Positions 32,866-41,687 of a stretch of DNA of 64,000 nt are shown here, in pieces; positions within the stretch are counted from its first letter, which is position 1, and each line of letters starts with the position of its first letter. Location: assembly GCA_023489335.1 (NCBI GenBank), contig JAMDCP010000011.1:1-64000 (forward strand). Direction: 5' to 3'. The translations under genes were made by a program, and so were the position numbers. The stretch comes from Deltaproteobacteria bacterium. GTDB lineage: Bacteria > SZUA-79 > Acidulodesulfobacterales > Acidulodesulfobacteraceae. Under the pieces are notes generated by a model. That model was not told the DNA's origin. It saw only the letters and a program-made list of their open reading frames with translations, and ran no database searches.

Positions 32866-33951
32866 ATGGGCATTTACAAAAAAGCTAACAGCAATAATTT
32901 TATGATGAGTAAAACCGTAAACGGTTTAACTTATTTTAAATCTTCCGGCACAAATTTAAAAATGGAAGCCAGGGCAACTTTCGACCGCTGGGTCATCGAG
33001 CTTAAAGAACAAATCCGGACCGGCAAGCCGGTTAGACAGGAACGAGAACCTATAAATAATTATACTTTCTCGGAGCTTGCAGATAAGTATTTGGAATTTA
33101 CGGACGGACGGCTTAAATCCTTTTACGATACCTCATTATTCGTTAAAACATTGCTTAAGCGATTTAAGGATACTCGGTTAACCGATTTTTCAATGCAGGA
33201 TTTAGAGGTTTTACAATCAGACTGGATTAATCAGAACTTTAGTATAGCTTATGCTAACAGGCTGACGGCTATATTAAAAAGAATGTTTACTAAAGCTTAC
33301 GATTGGGAAATGATAAACGAGGACATCTTGAAGCGGGTCCGGAAAGCAAAACAGCTTAAAGGGGAAAATAAGCGGTTAAGGTATTTATCCGAAGATGAGG
33401 CGCAGAGGCTTATTAATAACTGCGACAATCATTTAAAGCCTATCGTTATAACGGCGTTAAATACCGGCATGAGAAAATCAGAAATTCTGGGACTTACCTG
33501 GGACAGGGTCGATTTAAAAAACAGGGTGATTCTCCTGGACAAAACCAAGAACGGCGAACGCCGGGAAATACCTATAAATAATATTCTTTATAATGCCTTT
33601 TCCGGAGTAGTTAGAAATCTTAAAACTGAATACGTTTTTTATAATCCGGAAACTTTAAAGCCGTATTATGATGTTAAAAGGAGTTTTACGGCCGCTTTAA
33701 GAAAATCGCATATTCTTGATTTTCGTTTTCACGATTTAAGGCATACGTTCGCAAGCTGGTTGATAATGGGCGGAATAGATTTAACGACCGTTAAGGAGCT
33801 GTTAGGACATAAAGACGTCAAGATGACTTTAAGGTATTCTCATTTGGCGGCAAGTCATATATCTAATGCCGTCAAGGTTTTAGAAAAAAACTTTACCGAT
33901 TCTTTACCGCAGGAACAAAAGCAAAAAAACGAATGTCTTGAAAGTGTTTAA
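32866..33951 (+). CDS. int: Tyrosine recombinase / integrase
   Basis: 361 residues. N-terminal SAM-like core-binding domain (~70-150), then a complete catalytic domain with R203 (NTGMRKSEIL), H289 and R292 (HDLRHTFASW), H315 (LLGHKDVK) and nucleophile Y324 (LRYSH). It would integrate the element at tRNA-Lys; the gene stops 5 bp before the tRNA CCA end. The 3' end of the gene contains the right copy of the 28-bp candidate arm site. Start ATG follows AAGGGGGTG. Confidence 0.95.
   Translation: MGIYKKANSNNFMMSKTVNGLTYFKSSGTNLKMEARATFDRWVIELKEQIRTGKPVRQEREPINNYTFSELADKYLEFTDGRLKSFYDTSLFVKTLLKRFKDTRLTDFSMQDLEVLQSDWINQNFSIAYANRLTAILKRMFTKAYDWEMINEDILKRVRKAKQLKGENKRLRYLSEDEAQRLINNCDNHLKPIVITALNTGMRKSEILGLTWDRVDLKNRVILLDKTKNGERREIPINNILYNAFSGVVRNLKTEYVFYNPETLKPYYDVKRSFTAALRKSHILDFRFHDLRHTFASWLIMGGIDLTTVKELLGHKDVKMTLRYSHLAASHISNAVKVLEKNFTDSLPQEQKQKNECLESV
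33884..33911 (+). repeat. 28-bp terminal repeat, right copy (inside the integrase gene)
   Basis: Identical to 25847-25874, same orientation, with tandem CTTTACCG units. It lies 44 bp from the right att core. Confidence 0.6.
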
Positions 33952-33954
33952 AAT

Positions 33955-34001
33955 AGTGGTGAGCCGCGCGGGGGTCGAACCCACGACCACCTGATTAAAA
34001 G
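33955..34001 (-). repeat. Right attachment site, within tRNA-Lys
   Basis: 47 bases shared with 25688-25734 apart from one mismatch. It comprises the tRNA 3' half up to the anticodon loop, the usual crossover region for tyrosine integrases, and integration has kept the tRNA intact. Confidence 0.92.
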
Positions 34002-34032
34002 TCAGGTGCTCTACCTGCTGAGCTAGCGGCTC
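33957..34032 (-). tRNA. tRNA-Lys(UUU)
   Basis: 76 bases including encoded CCA. Acceptor GAGCCGC pairs with GCGGCTC; D-arm GCTC/GAGC; anticodon stem CCTGA/TCAGG with loop CTTTTAA (anticodon TTT); T-arm GTGGG TTCGACC CCCGC. Discriminator A. The cloverleaf is complete, and it is the insertion target of the adjacent element. Confidence 0.97.
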
Positions 34033-34098
34033 AAAAAAGTTTGTATATTCGGAAGACCGGTTAAACTTTAAAATTTAACTTAATTTATCAGGCATCTT

Positions 34099-34245
34099 TT
34101 AAAGTTGCAAAGGAAGTATTTTGGTTAAATCAGGGAAAGAGTAGTTTAGCCCCGTTGCGGCAAAAATGCCCAGCCCGACTATAACGATAATGCTGATAAC
34201 AACCACAACCCACATTACTCTGACAAAATGTTTGTTGTCCTCCAT
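34099..34245 (-). CDS. 48-residue single-pass membrane protein
   Basis: Starts MEDNKHFVRV, then one long hydrophobic helix (residues ~11-31, MWVVVVISIIVIVGLGIF), then NYSFPDLTKILPLQL. GGGAGG lies 6-7 bases before the ATG. No family recognised; small proteins like this often sit with respiratory complexes. A run of 11 G/10 A lies ~140 bp upstream. Confidence 0.6.
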   Translation of the reverse strand: MEDNKHFVRVMWVVVVISIIVIVGLGIFAATGLNYSFPDLTKILPLQL

Positions 34246-34382
34246 TTGGTTCCTCCCTTAACTTAATAAATTTATTAATTATTAAAATATTGCAGTTTTT
34301 ATCCTAAGTATATTAACAAAAATATATCAAAATAGCAATATGTTAATTTCATTTTTTTCATTAATTTATTTTTTATTGAATT

Positions 34383-34403
34383 AAAAAAAAAAGGGGGGGG
34401 GGG
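34383..34403. repeat. Homopolymer tract A10-G11
   Basis: Ten A followed by eleven G on the plus strand (C11-T10 on the coding strand of the genes around it), upstream of the small membrane gene. Such tracts slip readily. Around 34424-34460 are TAGCCCC/GGGGCTA and nearby ACCTTAGC/GCTAAGGT inverted repeats. Confidence 0.85.
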
Positions 34404-34521
34404 AGGGATTAACAAATACCTTAGCCCCTAAACCTAAGATTTTTTAAAGGCAAAGGGGCTAAAATCTGTAATGTTGTCTATAAGATTTGCTAAGGTTAAA
34501 TAGGTTTTGTAAACTTTGCTA

Positions 34522-34854
34522 TTAACCCCATTTTTGTTTGTTGATATGGACTGCTATCTCTGCTTTTGACATTTGCCTGACTTCCCATGCAGCTTTTTTT
34601 GCTTTTTGAAATACATTAAGGCATCCGGGGTCAAGGTTGTCTTCGATGCCTTCCTCCGCAACTTTCAGCGCCTTTGTAAGAAGATGGGTTAAATCCATGT
34701 GCAATTGATTTGTTTTTCTGGAACGGTCGATAATTTGCTCGATATCGGCAGCTACCCGCTCGAATTTTTCTTTTGGCGCCCCGCACCTTGGGCAAACATC
34801 GGGCGCCGAGTCGCCGTCATGGATATAACCGCAAACGGAACATTTCCACTTCAT
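34522..34854 (-). CDS. Rubredoxin-like domain protein with helical C-terminus
   Basis: 110 residues. A rubrerythrin-type rubredoxin knuckle opens it ([16 protein letters not shown]5/C8 and C21/C24 in [11 protein letters not shown]), then a helical domain of about 80 residues ([20 protein letters not shown]). It may pass electrons to or regulate a redox partner. GGAGGTAT precedes the ATG. Differs from the two classical rubredoxins at 52982 and 53324. Confidence 0.85.
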   Translation of the reverse strand: MKWKCSVCGYIHDGDSAPDVCPRCGAPKEKFERVAADIEQIIDRSRKTNQLHMDLTHLLTKALKVAEEGIEDNLDPGCLNVFQKAKKAAWEVRQMSKAEIAVHINKQKWG

Positions 34855-35102
34855 AAGATACCTCCATAATAAAATTTATTTAAGTTTTAATTTAGGTTAG
34901 ATTACTTGCTATTATTTTGATTTTAACATAAAAAAAATAAAATGCAAGATAAATTTAATAATAATTATTAGATAATATTAATTATTGTCAATTTAATTTT
35001 TTTAATTTGATAATCCTGGCTAACTTTAAAAATACATTAATTGACAATATATAATCCAAAAGGTATAATTAATAAGGCTTTATGAGGCATAGGCGGGGTT
35101 AT

Positions 35103-35711
35103 ATGAACTTTAATATTTATTTAATCGGCGATAAAAATTTCTTTGCGAGCGAAAAAGATTATTTAGAGGCTTTAAATAAATGTTTTGACAGCGGGATAAA
35201 AGCTTTTCAACTAAGGCAAAAAGATGTCGGCGTCAGAGAATTTATCGCATTGGGAGAAAAGATTAAAAAAATAATTGATAGATACAGGGATGTGAAGCTT
35301 TTTGTAAATGACAGGGTCGATGTAGCGTCGGCTCTTGATGCGTATGGTGTTCATTTAAACAAAAATAGCATTCCGATTAGCGCCGTTAAAGAAAAAATCA
35401 AAAATCTTAAGGTATTTTATTCTTCCCACTCTATCGAAGAGATAATAACGGCACAGGATGCCGGGGCGGATGCTGTAACATTCAGCCCAATTTTTAAAAC
35501 TAAAAATCAGGATTTCGAACAGGGGACGGATTTGCTAAAGAAGGCGGTAAATTTGGCGCATATTCCTGTTTTTGCGCTGGGCGGCATTAACGGGGGCAAT
35601 ATAAGTAAGATTAGGGATGCAGGGGCTAAATACATTGCGGTTCAATCAGGAATTCTCAAGGCAGACAATATTTATGATGCCGTTAAATTTTTATCTAATA
35701 ATTTAAATTAA
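35103..35711 (+). CDS. thiE: Thiamine phosphate synthase
   Basis: 203 residues of the ThiE/TenI TIM barrel: IKAFQLRQKDVGVREFI, KLFVNDRVDVASALDAYGVH, GADAVTFSPIFKT and VFALGGINGGN for phosphate binding. ThiE joins HMP-PP and thiazole phosphate. Start chosen at ATG 35103 after GGCGGGG; an in-frame ATG at 35082 would add seven residues. thiC follows 132 bp on. TenI-like thiazole aromatase is the alternative. Confidence 0.88.
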   Translation: MNFNIYLIGDKNFFASEKDYLEALNKCFDSGIKAFQLRQKDVGVREFIALGEKIKKIIDRYRDVKLFVNDRVDVASALDAYGVHLNKNSIPISAVKEKIKNLKVFYSSHSIEEIITAQDAGADAVTFSPIFKTKNQDFEQGTDLLKKAVNLAHIPVFALGGINGGNISKIRDAGAKYIAVQSGILKADNIYDAVKFLSNNLN

Positions 35712-35843
35712 ATATATAAATTAAATATATAAAATATATTAATATTTATCCTGTTTTTATCCCGTCATCCCTTACCCCCCCGCTCTTAAAAGGTTTATAA
35801 AAAATGCAAAGAATGATATAATATAAAAATCGGAGGAAAATAT

Positions 35844-37142
35844 ATGAATCAAATGAATCAAATAGAATCTGCCAAAAATAATATAATAACAGATGAAATG
35901 AAATATTGCGCTAAAACGGAAGGTGTTTCAGCCGAAGAGATTCGCATGGATATAATGAACGGCCATACCGTTATAACGAAAAACCGCGCCAGAAACATAA
36001 AACCGCTTGCGATAGGCAAAGGTTTGAAAACAAAAGTAAATGCAAATATCGGTTCGTCCGGGGATAATTATAATATCGAAACGGAATTGGAAAAACTGTT
36101 TACGGCAATACATAGCGGGGCGGATGCCGTTATGGACTTATCCACGGGAGGAAATATTGTGGAATTTAGGCGCGAGATAATTAAAAACTCGTGCGTGCCC
36201 GTAGGAACCGTTCCGTTATATGAAGCATTCCAGCCCGCAATAGGGGCCGGCGCCGCAGATTTTGGTTCAGGTATAAATAAATTTGACCCGGAGTACCTTT
36301 TTGAAGTTATCGAAAGGCAGTGCGAAGAAGGCGTCGATTTTATTACCGTTCACTGCGGGTTAACATTGGAAGCCGTGAGAAAGATGAACCGGCAGACAAG
36401 AATTATGGGAATAGTTTCAAGGGGAGGATCCCTGATTGCTTCGTGGATGATAAGAAATAACAGGGAAAATCCGCTTTATGAAGAATATGGCAGGCTTTTA
36501 AAGATTGCAAAAAAAAATGATGTTGTGTTAAGCCTCGGCGACGGATTAAGGCCGGGAAGCCTTGCCGACGCAACGGATAGGGCTCAGATTTCGGAACTGA
36601 TTACGCTTGGAGAGCTTCAGAAAAAGGCTTTAGAAGAAGGCGTGCAGGTTATGATAGAAGGCCCCGGGCATGTTCCGTTAAATCAGGTGGAGACAAACAT
36701 AAAATTGGAAAAAAGCCTTTGCAACGGCGCCCCGTTTTATGTTTTAGGACCGCTTGTGACGGATATAGCCCCTGGCTACGATCACATCACAAGCGCTATA
36801 GGCGGCGCAATAGCTGCCGGCGCTGGCGCCGATTTCTTATGTTATGTTACCCCTGCGGAGCATCTGAGGCTTCCATCGGCGGCGGATGTTAAGGAAGGCG
36901 TTATCGCGGCTAAGATTGCGGCGCACGCCGGAGATATTGCGAAAGGCGTGAAAGGCGCAATGGAAAAAGACATCGATATGAGTAAAAATAGGCGCGCGAT
37001 GAATTGGGAAGCCCAGTACGAAAGCTCGATAGACCCGGAAAAAGCAAGAGAGATGAGGGCTTCTTTGCCTCTTAAAGACGACAAGGTTTGTTCCATGTGC
37101 TCCTCTTATTGCTCTATAAAATTAAATGCCTCTTTTAAATAA
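35844..37142 (+). CDS. thiC: Phosphomethylpyrimidine synthase
   Basis: 432 residues, the short form of ThiC, a radical-SAM enzyme turning AIR into HMP-P. Conserved GADAVMDLSTGG, FITVHCGLT, SRGGSLIASWMI, VMIEGPGHVPLNQ and C-terminal CSMCSSYCS cluster-binding Cys are all present. GGAGG lies 8 bases before ATG. No TPP riboswitch is evident in the ~130 bp upstream. With thiE here and thiD at 51432 most of the pyrimidine branch is in the window. Confidence 0.96.
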   Translation: MNQMNQIESAKNNIITDEMKYCAKTEGVSAEEIRMDIMNGHTVITKNRARNIKPLAIGKGLKTKVNANIGSSGDNYNIETELEKLFTAIHSGADAVMDLSTGGNIVEFRREIIKNSCVPVGTVPLYEAFQPAIGAGAADFGSGINKFDPEYLFEVIERQCEEGVDFITVHCGLTLEAVRKMNRQTRIMGIVSRGGSLIASWMIRNNRENPLYEEYGRLLKIAKKNDVVLSLGDGLRPGSLADATDRAQISELITLGELQKKALEEGVQVMIEGPGHVPLNQVETNIKLEKSLCNGAPFYVLGPLVTDIAPGYDHITSAIGGAIAAGAGADFLCYVTPAEHLRLPSAADVKEGVIAAKIAAHAGDIAKGVKGAMEKDIDMSKNRRAMNWEAQYESSIDPEKAREMRASLPLKDDKVCSMCSSYCSIKLNASFK

Positions 37143-37201
37143 AAACAAGCTCAGATTACCGCCTCTATTATTATAATAAATATTTTACATTAAACTAAAA
37201 A

Positions 37202-38179
37202 ATGGATAAATTTGATTATAGCCCCTTAGACAAAATTGACGCGCGGGATTTTTTTTCTTTATTAATCAAGGAAATTCAAAAAACAAACGATTTAATTTCG
37301 GGAATATATAGCAGTTATAAATCGCGCGATTTAAGCAAACAGGGTTACGAGTTTGAGATGATAAAATATGCCCCCGAAGATTTTGAAGGCTACGGCTCTT
37401 TTAAATTTTTTAAGGTAAACAATAAATGTATTTTAAAACCTATAACCAATCTTTCCCCTAAAGGTATTTCAGGGTCTAAATCCTTGTCTTTGGCCGATTT
37501 CATCGGGATAGATAATGTAATAAAGGATGTTTTTCAAAATACGATTAAATTTGCATCGGGTAAATCCGCCAACAATGTGCTTTTATGGGGCGACAGGGGA
37601 ACGGGGAAGTCTTCCCTTATCAGGGCTATTGCGAAATCTTTCGGCGAAGAGCCGTACATAAGCAAGGTCAAATTTATCGAGATTGTGGAAGACACCGCCG
37701 AATTTATCTATGAATTAATCACCATTATTAAAACAAAACCTTATAGGTTTGTATTAATTTTTGACGATATTGCCTTCGATGCGGATTCCCTGTTTTACAA
37801 AAAGCTTAAGTCCATTCTCGACGGCGGATTAGATGAACTTCCGGAAAATATAATTATTTACGCCACATCCAATAAACGCCATCTTACGACGGAAAAATTT
37901 TCAACGGGCGCGCCGAATGAAGATTTTATTCATCCTGAAGAAGAGGTTGAAGAAGGTCTTTCTTTAAGCGATAGATTTGGTTTGACGTACGGGCTTTACA
38001 GCTTTGACCGGGAAGTTTACCTTAAAATAGTAGAAATGTACTTAAAGAAATATGATATTAAAATCTCTAGTATTGACATGGGTCAAATAAGAAAAGACGC
38101 AATTAATTTTGCAATCATAAAAGGCTCGCGTTCTGGCAGGACTGCAAAACAGTTTGCTATAAGCTTAATAAAGGATTAA
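37202..38179 (+). CDS. DUF815-family AAA ATPase
   Basis: 325 residues. Walker A GDRGTGKSS near residue 135, Walker B VLIFDDI near 187, sensor-like IIIYATSNKRHL, matching the DUF815 family of single-domain AAA proteins. Such ATPases are widespread in bacteria with no defined role. N-terminal part is helical (RDFFSLLIKEIQKTNDLISG). Follows thiC after 59 bp on the same strand but a functional link is not expected. Confidence 0.9.
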   Translation: MDKFDYSPLDKIDARDFFSLLIKEIQKTNDLISGIYSSYKSRDLSKQGYEFEMIKYAPEDFEGYGSFKFFKVNNKCILKPITNLSPKGISGSKSLSLADFIGIDNVIKDVFQNTIKFASGKSANNVLLWGDRGTGKSSLIRAIAKSFGEEPYISKVKFIEIVEDTAEFIYELITIIKTKPYRFVLIFDDIAFDADSLFYKKLKSILDGGLDELPENIIIYATSNKRHLTTEKFSTGAPNEDFIHPEEEVEEGLSLSDRFGLTYGLYSFDREVYLKIVEMYLKKYDIKISSIDMGQIRKDAINFAIIKGSRSGRTAKQFAISLIKD

Positions 38180-38244
38180 TCTCAACCTTCGCATGCCCGC
38201 TTGCCTTGCCCCATAGGCTTAGTTTTTCGTTTTTAGCAAGATAT

Positions 38245-38289
38245 ATTGTTTCGTATGTTTTGAAAAGCATGTCTTTTCAGCGAAACAAT
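38245..38289. other. Nested hairpin before the GGDEF gene
   Basis: ATTGTTTCG (38245-38253) pairs with CGAAACAAT (38281-38289), enclosing TGAAAAG/CTTTTCA (38261-38267 and 38273-38279). A two-storey stem about 100 bp before the diguanylate cyclase start; leader element or terminator of the DUF815 gene. Confidence 0.45.
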
Positions 38290-38390
38290 GCGGGATGGAA
38301 AAAATTTAAAAAATTGCTGTTGCAATAGTTTTAATAAAATTATAAAAAGATAGTTAGTTTCATAAAAATAACAAAATAATACGCGTTTTT

Positions 38391-40628
38391 ATGTCCGATA
38401 TCGAATATTCAACTGGCTTTAGGCCCAAAATGAGCATCAAAAAGAAACTTGTGCTTTCATTTTCTTTAGCCGTTTTATTGCCACTGACGCTTCTTGCAAT
38501 TGCCAACACATTTATTTTTAAGGAGCAAACAAAAAAAGCGAGCTTAAATAAAGTTAAAATCACATTAAACGGCGCCCAAAGAATTTATTATTCCCAGGGA
38601 AACCGGCTCAAGGATGCTTTCTTAATAAGTTCGTATAACCCCTATTTAATTAATGCAATTACGCGTAAAGATATTCCTTTTATAAACAGTTTAGTTAAAT
38701 CTTACAAGGATGCTTTTGGTTTTGCAAGCTATATAGGAATTACCGATAACAGAGGCAGTCTCTTAGCCTCGACTTCCGGCGCTCTTGGATTTAAGCCGTC
38801 TTTGGGCGGAATGATTTTTAATGTTTTTCATACAGGTTTTCCTGTTGTTAAAACCGCTATAATTAGAAAGATTGTGTTGACAAGAATGGGCATTAAGATT
38901 GCGCACGACGAGTCTAATATGTTTTTGGTTACCGTCGTTCCGTTTATACATAACGGCAAGGCAATAGGTTCGATATTCGGACTCATTAATTTAAACGACA
39001 ACGCTTACTTACCGGAAACAATTTATAATGAATACCGCCTAAATACGGCTGTTTTTGCCTCCGTGTTTAATACGCAGGTATGTCTTGCAACATTAAAAAT
39101 CCCGGGAAATGTTTTTGGGATAGGTTCAAAACTTCCCGATTACATACATAGAAAAATTCTTGGCGGGAAAAATTTTATCGGAGAGATGAACTATGGCGGC
39201 AAGGATATTTTTGCCGCCTTTCACCCTATAAAAAATATAGACGGTAAGGTGATAGGTTCTATCGCCGTTTTTATTTCAAACAAAGAATACCTGTCTATTT
39301 TCAGGAAAACCGCTTTTTATGCCGTGTTAGTTATTATTATAGGTTTAATTATGTCCTTCATTATATCTTATTTTGCTTCGAAAGATACCCTGAATCCGAT
39401 ATTTGCCATAACGAAGGCTATAAAAAATTTTACCGAAGGAGACCTTGATACAAAACTTGCAATAAAAACAAACGATGAATTTGAAAGTATCGGCAAGGGC
39501 TTTACCGAAATGGCCGAAACCGTCAAGGATAGGGAAGAAAGGATGCGGAAATATAATATCTTTTCCGATTTTATAGTCGGCTCGTTGGATTTCGAGAAGA
39601 TAATATCTTCCGCTTTAAACATTTTAGAGGAGTTATTAAATCTTTCATCCGGCATTATATATATTTATGAAAAGGAACCTGTCTTAACCGGCCAAAACGG
39701 CAATATCGGTACATACGGCGATAATTCGGAAGGCTTTTTAATTCCGTGGAAATTTTACGGCATAAGAAAATTTGTTGCCAATAAAATAAAGGCAGATGAG
39801 GGAATTCCGGGGCATTGTCTTTTAAAAAAGAAAACTGTATGGTTTCACGATATTCCGGAAAATGCGGTTATTTTAAAAGATGAGCTTTTGGAGAACGGCG
39901 GAGCCGGAAAAGCGATAGATTACGGTTTTTGCGAAGTATTTCCAAAGGATATTGCATGGTTTCCCCTTTATGTAGGGGACGCAAATATCGGCGTTTTAAC
40001 CGTTTCAAGCATTCACGGTTTCGATAAGGAAGATATATCATTTTTAGAACATGCCGCAAAAGAGCTTTCGGTAGCCTTAGATAATTCAAGATTACATGAA
40101 AAACTTAATGAACTTAGCATAACGGATGAGCTTACGGGGCTTTATAACAGGAGAAAACTAAATGAAGCGCTGGAAATAGAATTCGATAAAGCTAAAAGAT
40201 TCAATAACAATCTGTCAATATTAATGATAGATATCGATAATTTTAAGCCTATCAATGATTTTTACGGGCATAAGGTTGGAGACATAGTTCTGGCAAAATT
40301 AGGAAGTCTTTTAAAGAAAAATACAAGGAATATCGATATTGCCACAAGATACGGGGGAGAGGAGTTTGTGGTAATTTTACCTCAAACCGATTTTAAAAAT
40401 GCGCTCGAAGCGGCGAAAAAGATAAAAAAGATGGTACAGGATTTCAAATTTACCCCGCTCGAAAAAGAGATTACCGTTTCAATCGGCGTTGCTTCATTGC
40501 CGGATGAGGACATTAAGAGCGTTGACGACATGTTAAAAGTAGGGGATGATTTTCTTTATGAGGCAAAAAACAGCGGGAGAAACAGAATTGTAGGCTACTA
40601 CTCAGGCAAGAAGGTTGAAATCGATTAA
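38391..40628 (+). CDS. Membrane sensor diguanylate cyclase (Cache-like, HAMP, GAF, GGDEF)
   Basis: 745 residues. Transmembrane helices at ~20-45 and ~307-327 bracket a periplasmic Cache-like sensor; then HAMP (LNPIFAITKAIKNFTEGDLD), a GAF-like domain (~400-570) and a C-terminal GGDEF domain: ITDELTGLYNRRKLNEALE, RYGGEEFVVILP with the GGEEF active site near 655, and VSIGVAS. It should make cyclic di-GMP. Inhibitory RxxD five residues before the GGEEF is not apparent. Signal unknown. Confidence 0.93.
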   Translation: MSDIEYSTGFRPKMSIKKKLVLSFSLAVLLPLTLLAIANTFIFKEQTKKASLNKVKITLNGAQRIYYSQGNRLKDAFLISSYNPYLINAITRKDIPFINSLVKSYKDAFGFASYIGITDNRGSLLASTSGALGFKPSLGGMIFNVFHTGFPVVKTAIIRKIVLTRMGIKIAHDESNMFLVTVVPFIHNGKAIGSIFGLINLNDNAYLPETIYNEYRLNTAVFASVFNTQVCLATLKIPGNVFGIGSKLPDYIHRKILGGKNFIGEMNYGGKDIFAAFHPIKNIDGKVIGSIAVFISNKEYLSIFRKTAFYAVLVIIIGLIMSFIISYFASKDTLNPIFAITKAIKNFTEGDLDTKLAIKTNDEFESIGKGFTEMAETVKDREERMRKYNIFSDFIVGSLDFEKIISSALNILEELLNLSSGIIYIYEKEPVLTGQNGNIGTYGDNSEGFLIPWKFYGIRKFVANKIKADEGIPGHCLLKKKTVWFHDIPENAVILKDELLENGGAGKAIDYGFCEVFPKDIAWFPLYVGDANIGVLTVSSIHGFDKEDISFLEHAAKELSVALDNSRLHEKLNELSITDELTGLYNRRKLNEALEIEFDKAKRFNNNLSILMIDIDNFKPINDFYGHKVGDIVLAKLGSLLKKNTRNIDIATRYGGEEFVVILPQTDFKNALEAAKKIKKMVQDFKFTPLEKEITVSIGVASLPDEDIKSVDDMLKVGDDFLYEAKNSGRNRIVGYYSGKKVEID

Positions 40629-40685
40629 TAATATCTTTCTGCAGCGTCTTTGGGCGGAAATAGGCTGGCGGAATAGTATGTCCAT

Positions 40686-41675
40686 ATGAAAAAATATTAT
40701 CTTGGAGCGGATATCGGCGGAACGAATCTTCGGCTCGGCATCGTGGATGAAAGCGGTGTCGTGATAGATGAAGATTTTAAACCTTTCCATAGCGAATTTC
40801 TTAACGAGACGCCGGTCCGGCGGGCCTCGCCTTCAAAACAGGTTAAATTCATAACGGAAAATTTAAAATGTTTTCTAAAAAAAAATACGAGATACGCTAT
40901 TTATGGAATCGGCGTCGGTATTGCCGGGCAGATAAATGAAAAAACGGGGGATGTTTTATTTTCCCCTAATTTAAATTGGCGCAATGTTCCCTTAAGAACG
41001 ATATTGGAAAAGGAGACGGGACTCCGCGCCATTGTCGTAAACGATTTAACCGCTATTACTTACGGCGAATGGAAATGGGGGGCTGGAACCGGCAAAGACA
41101 ATCTTGTGTGTATTTTTGTCGGCACTGGAATAGGTTCGGGGATTGTAACGGGCGGCAGGTTGATTTCCGGCTGTTCAAATGCCGCCGGCGAGCTCGGGCA
41201 TATTGTAATAGTTTCCGGGGGCAGAAAATGCACATGCGGCAATAACGGCTGTCTGGAAGCTTATGCGGGCGGATGGGGGATCGCAGAGATTGCAAAGGAA
41301 ATGGCTTTAAAGGACAGGGCCGGTTTTAGGGAAATTATTAAGATAGCGGGGGGCAGGGGCAATATTAGCGCCGAAACTATTGCTAAAGCGTATTATAACG
41401 GAGACGATAATGCAATTAAGATTGTTAAAAAAACAGGGTTTTACTTAGCGGACGGGGTTATAACCGTTGTAAATTTAATAAATCCCTGTATGATAATATT
41501 AGGCGGCGGCGTGATAGAGGGTATTCCAGATTTATTCGATATTACCGTAGAAGAGGTTAACAAAAGGGCGCTTAAAGCTTCTACATCGCATCTTAGAATA
41601 GTAATGCCCGTGCTTGGCAAAAACGTGGGCATTGTGGGCGCCGCAGGTATAGCAGCAGGATTAAAGCGCGGTTAA
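40686..41675 (+). CDS. ROK-family sugar kinase (glucokinase-like)
   Basis: 329 residues: phosphate-binding GADIGGTNLRLGIVDE at the N-terminus, catalytic VNDLTAITYGEW, IFVGTGIGSGIV, ELGHIVI and the zinc-binding CTCGNNGCLEAYAGG. ROK kinases phosphorylate glucose or other hexoses. All motifs are intact. Immediately convergent with dnaB (12 bp between stops). Sugar specificity cannot be read from the sequence. Confidence 0.9.
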   Translation: MKKYYLGADIGGTNLRLGIVDESGVVIDEDFKPFHSEFLNETPVRRASPSKQVKFITENLKCFLKKNTRYAIYGIGVGIAGQINEKTGDVLFSPNLNWRNVPLRTILEKETGLRAIVVNDLTAITYGEWKWGAGTGKDNLVCIFVGTGIGSGIVTGGRLISGCSNAAGELGHIVIVSGGRKCTCGNNGCLEAYAGGWGIAEIAKEMALKDRAGFREIIKIAGGRGNISAETIAKAYYNGDDNAIKIVKKTGFYLADGVITVVNLINPCMIILGGGVIEGIPDLFDITVEEVNKRALKASTSHLRIVMPVLGKNVGIVGAAGIAAGLKRG

Positions 41676-41687
41676 ACTCTTTGAAAA

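Noticed and set aside
35712-35843. TPP riboswitch before thiC
   Set aside because: The region lacks the conserved CUGAGA and GGGUGC/ACCUGAUC-like blocks; AT-rich with a plain ribosome-binding site.
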